Both the position numbers and the translations under genes were made by a program. A stretch of DNA of 64,000 nucleotides. Origin: Bacteroidaceae bacterium (lineage in GTDB: Bacteria; Bacteroidota; Bacteroidia; Bacteroidales; Bacteroidaceae). Shown here piece after piece: positions 57,545 through 64,000 of this stretch (its first letter is position 1; every line of letters begins with the position of its first letter). The notes under the pieces are model-generated. The model did no database searches. It was given only the letters and a program-made list of their open reading frames with translations, and had not been told where the DNA came from. The stretch covers positions 1-64,000 of the forward strand of contig JAFTEV010000017.1 of assembly GCA_017453465.1 (NCBI GenBank). Reading direction: 5' to 3'.

Positions 57545-58321
57545 ATGGAGTGCTGTGATTTGACAAAAAACAATATAGGCAGTTACAAGTTTCTAGCCGA
57601 GCCATTCCATGTAGATTGTACTGGACGGCTGACATTGAGCATTGTGGGCAACCACCTGCTGAATTGTGCAGGAATGCACGCTGCCAAGCGTGGTTTTGGC
57701 ATTACAGACCTGAACGAACATCACTATACGTGGGTGCTCTCGCGACTGGCCATGGAGTTTGAGTGTTTGCCTATGCAGTATGATGAGTTTAGCATCGACA
57801 CGTGGGTGGAGGCTGTGTATAGCCTGTTTACAGACCGTAACTTCTCGATACACAATGCCAAGGGAGAGGCTATTGGCTATGCCCGCAGTGTGTGGGCCAT
57901 GATAGACTTGGACAGCCGTCGCCCAGTGAATCTGGTGACCATGCACGAGGGACACATCAATGACTATATTTGTACAGAGCGTGAGTGTCCCATCGAGAAA
58001 CCTGGGCGTGTGAAGGTCATGGCCACAGAACCCGTCTATAGTTTTTCAGCCAAGTATTCCGACATCGACATCAATGGGCACGTCAATTCTGTTCGATACA
58101 TTGAACACATCCTTGACCTACTCCCCCTGGAAAAGCACAAGGAAGAGCGAGTAAAACGATTTGAGATTGCCTACATTACGGAAAGCTACTTTGGTGACCA
58201 GCTTGACATGTACATGGACGAAGAGGCTGACAGAAATGCCTATCAGGTGGAAATACGGAAACATTTCACAGGCGAAGTGGTTTGCCGCGCTAAAATGGTT
58301 TTTGTAAAAAAAGGAACATGA
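57545..58321 (+). CDS. Acyl-ACP thioesterase
   Basis: The 258-residue double-hotdog enzyme releases free fatty acids from acyl carrier protein. GSYKFLAEPFHVDCTGRLTL opens the first hotdog, with ITDLNEHHYTWVLSRLAMEF; the second contains YSDIDINGHVNSVRYIEHIL, with the Asp-x-Asn-x-His catalytic pattern. This matches the bacterial relatives of plant FatA/FatB. The following GH2 gene starts 38 bases later; the functional connection is unclear. Confidence 0.9.
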   Translation: MECCDLTKNNIGSYKFLAEPFHVDCTGRLTLSIVGNHLLNCAGMHAAKRGFGITDLNEHHYTWVLSRLAMEFECLPMQYDEFSIDTWVEAVYSLFTDRNFSIHNAKGEAIGYARSVWAMIDLDSRRPVNLVTMHEGHINDYICTERECPIEKPGRVKVMATEPVYSFSAKYSDIDINGHVNSVRYIEHILDLLPLEKHKEERVKRFEIAYITESYFGDQLDMYMDEEADRNAYQVEIRKHFTGEVVCRAKMVFVKKGT

Positions 58322-58359
58322 ATGAACCACACAAATAACTAACACCTAATAACCAACCT

Positions 58360-60945
58360 ATGAAAAAGACAATTATCACGTTCTCGTTTGCGACCCTGAT
58401 GGCTTTGCCGCTGATGGCACAGTATGAAGAACGGAAGGAAGACAAGAGACAAGAAAACACGCCCCTGAGTGAGTTTCGAGATGAGCAATCGCAGTTGTTC
58501 AACTTTGGCTGGAAATTCCAGCTGGGCAAAGCTGAAGGCGCAGAGAAGCCAAACTTTGACGACAGCCAATGGCGCAGCATTGACCTGCCTCACGACTTCC
58601 AGTTTGAAATGCCTTGGGTAGAAGGCGACCCTGCCAACAAGAACTACAAGGGACGTGGCTTCAAGGAAATGGGCGAAGGTTGGTATCGGAAGACCTTCCG
58701 CGTGCCAGCCAAACTTCGCGGCAAGCGAGTGACACTGGACTTCGGCGGCATTATCTTCGTTGGCGATGTATATGTCAACGGCAAGAAGGTCGCCTCCACC
58801 GACTATGGTTACGTGGGCTTTGAAGCCGACATCAGCAAGGAACTGAAGTATGATGCCGACAATGTCGTGGCAGTCTGGGCCAGCACAGGGCCAGCCAATG
58901 GCAGCCGTTGGTACACGGGTGGCGGTATCTTTCGCGATGTCTATCTCAAAGTCAGCAACCAGACACGCATTGGCCGCCACGGACTTTACGTCAAGTCGGC
59001 TCCCCACTCCACTGGCATGGAACTTCCCACACAGATTAACCAGCAACTGCTCAAGACCAACGCACTCAATCCACAAAACTCTGCCAACCCCAACCAGCCC
59101 TGGGACGTGATGGTACAGCTGCAACTGCTGAACTGGCAAAAGCATGACCTCACCATTCACGCCACACTGAAGGATGCTGACGGCAAGGTGGTAGGACAGA
59201 CCTCCTGCGGAATGCCCGACCACACCAACCTGCGCACCATCGAAGTGGCCATGCCTTTCATCACTGTGGCTCAACCACACCTCTGGGACATTGACACACC
59301 TTATTTATATACTGTAGAAGCCACCGTGAAGGAAGGCGGAGTGACCATCGACAGCGTGAGTGACCAGATAGGTCTGCGCACCATCGAATATTCACCCAAG
59401 TTTGGCTTCAAGCTCAACGGACGGAAGACTTTCCTCACAGGCATAGCCAACCACCACGACATGGGTGCACTGGGTGCAGCTGCCTTTGACAAAGGCGTAG
59501 AGCGCATCATGCGTCAGTTGAAAGCTTTCGGCTACAACGCTATCCGCTGTTCCCACAATCCCTATTCCGAGGCTTTCTGCAAGATTGCCGACCGTGTTGG
59601 TCTGCTCGTTGTCGATGAACTTATCGACAAGTGGTCCGACCGTGAATATTGGGGCGGTCGCCGTCCTTTCATGCAGATTTGGCCAGAACTTATTCCTGAA
59701 TGGGTGACACGCGACCGCAACCGTCCTTCTGTCATTCTCTGGTCGCTCGGCAACGAACTGCAAACCAACGACGGCTGGAGCGGCTACAAGACTAACGACT
59801 GGGGCATTACTACCTACCGCATCTTCGACCAGATGCTGAAACGCTTTGACCAGCAACGACCTACCACCGTGGCCATGTTCCCAGCACGAGCTGGTGCACA
59901 ACGCAATACGCCCGACTTCAAGACCTACCTTGTAGCTCCCGAACTGGGACAGGCTACTGAAGTAAACTCCTTCAATTACCAGTGGGATGCCTACCCTGGC
60001 TACTTCAAGCAGAACCCGAACCTCATCCTCTTCCAGAGCGAAGCCGTCAGCAACCAACTGCAACAGCCCTACTATGGCATGGACCGCCAACGCACAGTAG
60101 GTCTGGCGTGGTGGGGAGCCATCGAATACTGGGGCGAAAGCAACGGCTGGCCTAAGAAGGGGTGGAACTTTGCCTTCTTCGACCACACACTCATGCCTAA
60201 ACCACAAGCCTATCTCATCAAGAGTGTCATTGCCCCAACCGAACCTGTCTGCAAAATTGGCGTGGTCAGTGGCAAGGGCGAACAACTGAATTGGAACGAC
60301 ATCAAAGTAGGCAGCCAAGTCATCAACACAAACTGGAACTGCACGGAGGGTACTAAGCAGAATGTCTTCGTCTATACCAATGCCGAAGAAGTGGAACTCA
60401 TCTACAACGGTAAGAGTCTGGGCACACAGCGCAACGACACTACAGACATCGCCAAGCGCAACATCACCTATTTCGCAGGCATAGATTACGGTAAAGGCGG
60501 ACAACTCATAGCCATTGCCCGCACTGGCGGCAAGGAAGTGGCTCGCGACGAACTGCAATCTACAGGCAAAGCCGTTGCCCTGCGCATCATTGCCGAAGGT
60601 AAAACTCCTGAAGACACATTCAATCCTAAAGCAGACCACTGGACTGCCGACGGCATGGATTTGCAATACTTCAAAATCTACGCCGTGGATAACAAAGGGC
60701 GCATTGTAACTGATGCCACCAACGAAGTAACGGTCAGCGTCACAGGCGAAGCCAGCCTCATGGCCATCGACAATGGCGACCACTACACCAACGACCTTTT
60801 CCGCCCTGAAGACAACACCAAGCAGATGCAGAACGGCTACATGCAAGCCATCCTGCGCAGCACACAAAAAGCAGGAAAGACAACCCTCACAGTGACATCA
60901 CCAACACTGAAAGGGGCAAAAATAACCATATCTTCAACCTTATAA
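58360..60945 (+). CDS. Exported glycoside hydrolase family 2 protein with DUF4982
   Basis: The 861-residue protein has a signal peptide (IITFSFATLMALPLMAQ), a GH2 sugar-binding domain (about 45-215: FNFGWKFQLGKAEGAE, GEGWYRKTFRVPA) and an Ig-like middle domain. The TIM barrel follows, with the acid/base Glu in ILWSLGNELQTND (about 466) and the nucleophile in LILFQSEAVSNQ (about 561). A C-terminal DUF4982/Ig-like domain comes last. It is only distantly related to the LacZ-like GH2 at 1520-4657. Beta-galactosidase is the usual annotation, but beta-glucuronidase or mannosidase cannot be excluded. Phosphoglucomutase begins 13 bases downstream. Confidence 0.9.
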   Translation: MKKTIITFSFATLMALPLMAQYEERKEDKRQENTPLSEFRDEQSQLFNFGWKFQLGKAEGAEKPNFDDSQWRSIDLPHDFQFEMPWVEGDPANKNYKGRGFKEMGEGWYRKTFRVPAKLRGKRVTLDFGGIIFVGDVYVNGKKVASTDYGYVGFEADISKELKYDADNVVAVWASTGPANGSRWYTGGGIFRDVYLKVSNQTRIGRHGLYVKSAPHSTGMELPTQINQQLLKTNALNPQNSANPNQPWDVMVQLQLLNWQKHDLTIHATLKDADGKVVGQTSCGMPDHTNLRTIEVAMPFITVAQPHLWDIDTPYLYTVEATVKEGGVTIDSVSDQIGLRTIEYSPKFGFKLNGRKTFLTGIANHHDMGALGAAAFDKGVERIMRQLKAFGYNAIRCSHNPYSEAFCKIADRVGLLVVDELIDKWSDREYWGGRRPFMQIWPELIPEWVTRDRNRPSVILWSLGNELQTNDGWSGYKTNDWGITTYRIFDQMLKRFDQQRPTTVAMFPARAGAQRNTPDFKTYLVAPELGQATEVNSFNYQWDAYPGYFKQNPNLILFQSEAVSNQLQQPYYGMDRQRTVGLAWWGAIEYWGESNGWPKKGWNFAFFDHTLMPKPQAYLIKSVIAPTEPVCKIGVVSGKGEQLNWNDIKVGSQVINTNWNCTEGTKQNVFVYTNAEEVELIYNGKSLGTQRNDTTDIAKRNITYFAGIDYGKGGQLIAIARTGGKEVARDELQSTGKAVALRIIAEGKTPEDTFNPKADHWTADGMDLQYFKIYAVDNKGRIVTDATNEVTVSVTGEASLMAIDNGDHYTNDLFRPEDNTKQMQNGYMQAILRSTQKAGKTTLTVTSPTLKGAKITISSTL

Positions 60946-60957
60946 ACAACAACTATT

Positions 60958-62694
60958 ATGGATCAAGAACTCATCAAACAGTGTACAGCTGAGGCCCAGA
61001 AGTGGCTCAGCCCAGCATTCGATGCCGACACACAGGCAGAAGTAAAGGCCATGCTCGAAAACGAGGACAAGAGTGCCCTCATCGACGCTTTCTACCAGAA
61101 CCTGGAATTTGGCACAGGCGGTCTGCGCGGCATCATGGGTGCCGGCACCAACCGCATGAACAAGTACATCGTGGGCATGGCCACACAGGGTTTTGCCAAC
61201 TACATCAACAAGGCTTTCGCTGGCAAACAGGACATCAGCGTGGTCGTAGGTCACGACTGCCGCAACAATTCCCGCCTCTTTGCCGAGACCGTAGCCGACA
61301 TCTTTTCGGCCAACGGCATCAAGGTCTATCTCTTTGAAAGCCTCCGCCCAACACCCGAAATCTCATTTGCCATCCGTCAGCTCCACGCACAGGCCGGTGT
61401 GAACATCACCGCCAGCCACAACCCACGCGAGTACAACGGCTACAAGGCATACTGGGACGACGGCGCACAGGTGCTCTCACCCCATGACACTGGCATCATC
61501 GACGAAGTCAACAAAGTGACCATCGACCAAGTGAAGTTTACGCCCAACGAAGACCTCATCAAGATTATCGGTGGCGAAATGGACATCGACTACCTCAACG
61601 CCGTACACGAAGCACTGGTTGACCAGGATGTCATCAACCGCCAGAAAGACCTCTGCATCGTCTATTCACCCCTCCACGGCACAGGCCGCGTCATCATTCC
61701 TGCCGCCCTGCGCACCTGGGGCTTCCAGAACATCAATGTCGTGAAGGAGCAGATGGTCATCGACGGCAACTTCCCAACCGTCGTTTCGCCCAACCCAGAG
61801 AACTCCGAGGCCATGACCCTCGGCATGAAGCTCGGCACAAAGCTCAACGCCGACCTGGTGCTGGCCAGCGACCCCGACGCCGACCGCCTCGCCGTTGTCT
61901 GCCGCGACCCGAAGGGCGAATGGTGCATCCTCAACGGCAACCAGACCGCCCTCATGCTCTCCTACTACATCATCGAGAACAAGAAGAAGCTCGGCCAGCT
62001 CCGTCCTGGAGACTTCATGGTGAAGACCATCGTCACCACCGAGACCATCGCACAGATAGCCCAGCGCAACGGCGTGGAAATCCGCGACTGCTACACAGGC
62101 TTCAAGTGGATTGCACGTGAAATCAAAATCAGCGAAGGCAAGCAGAAGTACATCGGCGGCGGCGAAGAGTCGTTTGGCTACCTGCCATACGACAAGGTGC
62201 GCGACAAGGACTCACCAGCCTCCATCTGTCTGCTCTGCGAAATTGCAGCATGGGCCAAGGACAACGGCATGACCCTCTACGACCTGCTTATGAAGATTTA
62301 CCTCGACTACGGCTTTGCCTACCAGAACGCCATCTCCGTCGTGAAGCCAGGCAAGAGCGGAGCCGACGAAATCAAGCAGATGATGGAAAACTTCCGTCAG
62401 ACTCCACCCACACAGCTTGGCGGCAGCCCAGTGGTCTGCATCAAAGACTTCAAGACCCTGAAGATGGTGAAAGACGGCAAGGAGTCCACCCTCGACATGC
62501 CAGCTACCAGCAACGTGCTTCAGTGGTTCACAGCCGACGACACCAAAATCAGCGTCCGTCCTTCTGGCACCGAGCCAAAGATTAAATTCTACGTCGAAGT
62601 CAAAGGCGAAATGGGATGCCCCAAGTGCTACGACAGCGCAGTCAAGACAGCATCCGAGAAAGTAGAAGCCATCAAGAAAGACCTTGGACTGTAA
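60958..62694 (+). CDS. Phosphoglucomutase/phosphomannomutase
   Basis: The 578-residue alpha-D-phosphohexomutase interconverts glucose-1-phosphate and glucose-6-phosphate, linking glycogen phosphorylase to glycolysis. The phosphoserine loop is GVNITASHNPREYNGYKAYW, the metal loop ASDPDADRLAVV, the sugar loop IGGGEESFGY and the phosphate-binding loop SVRPSGTEPKIKFYV. Length fits the PgcA-like subgroup. It is probably co-transcribed with the GH2 gene 13 bases upstream. Confidence 0.95.
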   Translation: MDQELIKQCTAEAQKWLSPAFDADTQAEVKAMLENEDKSALIDAFYQNLEFGTGGLRGIMGAGTNRMNKYIVGMATQGFANYINKAFAGKQDISVVVGHDCRNNSRLFAETVADIFSANGIKVYLFESLRPTPEISFAIRQLHAQAGVNITASHNPREYNGYKAYWDDGAQVLSPHDTGIIDEVNKVTIDQVKFTPNEDLIKIIGGEMDIDYLNAVHEALVDQDVINRQKDLCIVYSPLHGTGRVIIPAALRTWGFQNINVVKEQMVIDGNFPTVVSPNPENSEAMTLGMKLGTKLNADLVLASDPDADRLAVVCRDPKGEWCILNGNQTALMLSYYIIENKKKLGQLRPGDFMVKTIVTTETIAQIAQRNGVEIRDCYTGFKWIAREIKISEGKQKYIGGGEESFGYLPYDKVRDKDSPASICLLCEIAAWAKDNGMTLYDLLMKIYLDYGFAYQNAISVVKPGKSGADEIKQMMENFRQTPPTQLGGSPVVCIKDFKTLKMVKDGKESTLDMPATSNVLQWFTADDTKISVRPSGTEPKIKFYVEVKGEMGCPKCYDSAVKTASEKVEAIKKDLGL

Positions 62695-62706
62695 GAATCT
62701 GATTAC

Positions 62707-62821
62707 GTGAAAAACTTTTAGTGAAAAGTGAAAAATCTAAGTTACTGGGGCTAAACACTGCCTAATGATGGCTAAACTGTAACTTAGATTTTTCACTTTT
62801 CACTATTCACTTTTCACTTTT
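62707..62821. repeat. GTGAAAA-class hairpin element, copy C (25-bp perfect stem)
   Basis: 62720-62744 is exactly complementary to 62780-62804. The core is homologous to copies A and B. The pelA-type gene on the minus strand ends inside the right arm: its last residues and its TAG (62805-62803) are repeat words. Confidence 0.85.
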
Positions 62822-63843
62822 ACCTTCTTCCACCGCTCAATCACTCGGCGTGGCGAATCACCCAGCCAACTATATCCGTTACGCCGCTCATAGCTAATGG
62901 CATTAAAATCCTTCAGTGGCAGACCGTGACGGTCAGAGAAAAGCGGCTCCTCCGTTTCCAAATCATAATACCGTGCCCAAACATCCGGGGCTTCAGGGTC
63001 AGAGACCAAACGCTTGTCGGGTTGACCCTCAGCATTGGTAAACGACTCCAACTTCACGCCATGGATGGCATGACTTTCCAGCCACTCCACCGCACAGGCA
63101 ATGCGAAAACCCAAAGTGTCACTCGGTTGCTCGGCATAACAATCCATCAAAAGCTGAAGAATGTCAACCGTTTCGCCGTGCCCACAATAGGCAGCCAGCT
63201 CATACTTGCGAGCCGAGGCAGGAGCCAGCGTCACTTCGTCGTGCTGCTGACACCACACGGTGGGCCGTCCGTCCGCCCTGCGAATCTGACAATCCAAAAT
63301 GCACCGAAGTCCACGACGAAAAGCAGCACCGCAATGTTTCCGTAGAGCCCCCTTCACTCCGAGCAAATCGTATGGCGGCTTATTCTCAGCCACATCCTTC
63401 AGCAGCCTCATCACACGAACCATCGCATTATCATTAAACGTAATGTGGTTGGAGTACGACTCCGCCGAGCGCAGTGGCCAAAACTGCGGCCAACCGCCAT
63501 TGTCATATTGCATCGCAAGCAAATACTTGATACCTCGAAGGAATGCCAAACGATAAGGTTCTGAAGCCTTAAGGTCATAAATGGCTGAAGATTGCATTTC
63601 GGCAACAGTCTGTGCCAGTACCCCTAATTCATAAGTCGTGGCCCCATTATCAATCGTGCTGCCAACACCCGTCAGCCTACACTCCGCCATGTACGCCTGA
63701 TCTGCCCCTCGCAGCCAATCCTGGTTCTTCAGCCACCCACCACTCGCCATCTGATACTTCACAATGCTGTCAGCCAGTGCTAAGTCCTGTGCCGACACAA
63801 ACAAACAAACTATAAGCGATAAAAGAAAAAAGAAATATTTCAT
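62803..63843 (-). CDS. Pectate lyase, PL10-like
   Basis: ATG 63843 gives a signal peptide (MKYFFFLLSLIVCLFVSAQD). The 346-residue exported enzyme matches the family-10 pectate lyases, which cleave polygalacturonate by beta-elimination: YQMASGGWLKNQDW, TIDNGATTYELGVL, AMQYDNGGWPQFWP, ITFNDNAMVRVMRLL and TVWCQQHDEVTLAPASARKY are typical. The final KVKSE and stop are encoded by the adjoining GTGAAAA repeat. No SusC/D genes lie beside it. Confidence 0.9.
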   Translation of the reverse strand: MKYFFFLLSLIVCLFVSAQDLALADSIVKYQMASGGWLKNQDWLRGADQAYMAECRLTGVGSTIDNGATTYELGVLAQTVAEMQSSAIYDLKASEPYRLAFLRGIKYLLAMQYDNGGWPQFWPLRSAESYSNHITFNDNAMVRVMRLLKDVAENKPPYDLLGVKGALRKHCGAAFRRGLRCILDCQIRRADGRPTVWCQQHDEVTLAPASARKYELAAYCGHGETVDILQLLMDCYAEQPSDTLGFRIACAVEWLESHAIHGVKLESFTNAEGQPDKRLVSDPEAPDVWARYYDLETEEPLFSDRHGLPLKDFNAISYERRNGYSWLGDSPRRVIERWKKVKVKSE

Positions 63844-63882
63844 GAAAACAGGAAGCAATACAAAGACCAAGCCCCAAAAACA

Positions 63883-63908
63883 AAACCCACTGAAAAATCA
63901 GTGGGTTT
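63883..63908 (-). terminator. Terminator of the tRNA-Ser transcript
   Basis: AAACCCACTGA (63883-63893) is exactly complementary to TCAGTGGGTTT (63898-63908); on the minus strand it is followed by TGTTTTTG and lies 14 bases past the tRNA 3' end. Confidence 0.8.
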
Positions 63909-63922
63909 GCAATTTTACGATG

Positions 63923-64000
63923 CGGAGAGAGAGGGATTCGAACCCCCGGTACCTCTCGGTACGGCGGTTTTCAAGACCGCTGTAATCGACCACTCTACCA
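63923..64000 (-). tRNA. tRNA-Ser(UGA), 5' end cut by the window edge
   Basis: The minus strand reads TGGTAGAGTGGTCGATTACA through the D arm, an anticodon stem GCGGT/ACCGC with loop CTTGAAA (anticodon TGA), a long class II variable arm around CCGTACCGAGAGGTACCG, the T loop TTCGAAT and the 3' acceptor strand TCTCTCC plus discriminator G. The first seven acceptor bases are beyond the window. CCA is not encoded. Confidence 0.9.

Noticed and set aside
63764..63985. A + strand frame ending ERDSNPRYLSVRRFSRPL
   Set aside because: It is the antisense of tRNA-Ser plus flanking DNA, a well-known false gene call.

Overview
The window looks like chromosomal DNA from a Prevotella-like member of the Bacteroidales. 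Three things point there. Many genes are preceded by the Bacteroidetes primary-sigma -7 element TAnnTTTG, often with a TTTG about 20 bases upstream. The gene families are typical of the group: GH2, GH92, PL10, a GT3-type glycogen synthase, a fused Nfn-like reductase, SusC/OMP-type barrels, and lipoproteins with a lipobox Cys. Shine-Dalgarno sequences are weak. No rRNA, CRISPR array or complete prophage is visible. One tRNA-Ser(UGA) runs off the right edge.

Layout. 1-0.7 kb: the end of an ISL3-like insertion sequence that has cut off the 3' end of a sirtuin gene. 0.7-4.7 kb: a secreted GH2 beta-galactosidase, translationally coupled to a four-helix-bundle protein. 5.5-18.3 kb: a glycogen and glycolysis block with two GT35 phosphorylases (the second carries a one-base frameshift), a GT3 glycogen synthase, a phosphofructokinase, plus a GH92 mannosidase and serS. 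18.4-28.8 kb: a lipoprotein, a CPA2 antiporter and a run of hydrolases (two tandem carboxylesterases, a PI-PLC-like lipoprotein, an amidohydrolase, a DUF3089 hydrolase) with one outer-membrane protein. 29-36 kb: an Nfn-like fusion, an outer-membrane receptor-like barrel with tandem repeats in its leader, and a beta-helix lipoprotein. 36.7-47 kb: a probable structured RNA, then small redox and transport genes, a broken DUF4160/DUF2442 pair and nadD. 47-48.1 kb: a decayed patch with gene fragments and palindromes. 48.2-54.3 kb: a nitrogen and nucleotide block (outer-membrane protein, PII, AmtB, PurF-like, CTP synthase). 54.4-64 kb: housekeeping genes (Nif3-like, zinc ribbon, Nudix regulator, acyl-ACP thioesterase, phosphoglucomutase), a second GH2 enzyme and a pectate lyase.

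How the genes fit together: the organism appears to take up plant or host glycans (GH2, GH92, PL10), convert hexose phosphates through phosphoglucomutase and phosphofructokinase, and store carbon as glycogen. It senses and imports ammonium through PII and AmtB, next to two glutamine-dependent amidotransferase enzymes.

The most unusual aspect is the non-coding DNA. Many intergenic gaps that follow a stop codon hold a hairpin built from short reiterated words. Different gaps use different words, several words recur kilobases apart, and in three genes the stop codon itself lies inside the repeat. A separate pair of palindromes at 12.8 and 36.5 kb shares a loop and inner stem but has different outer arms that remain perfectly complementary. 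A third item is a promoter-RNA-terminator unit at 36.7-36.9 kb whose fold resembles 6S RNA or an attenuator.
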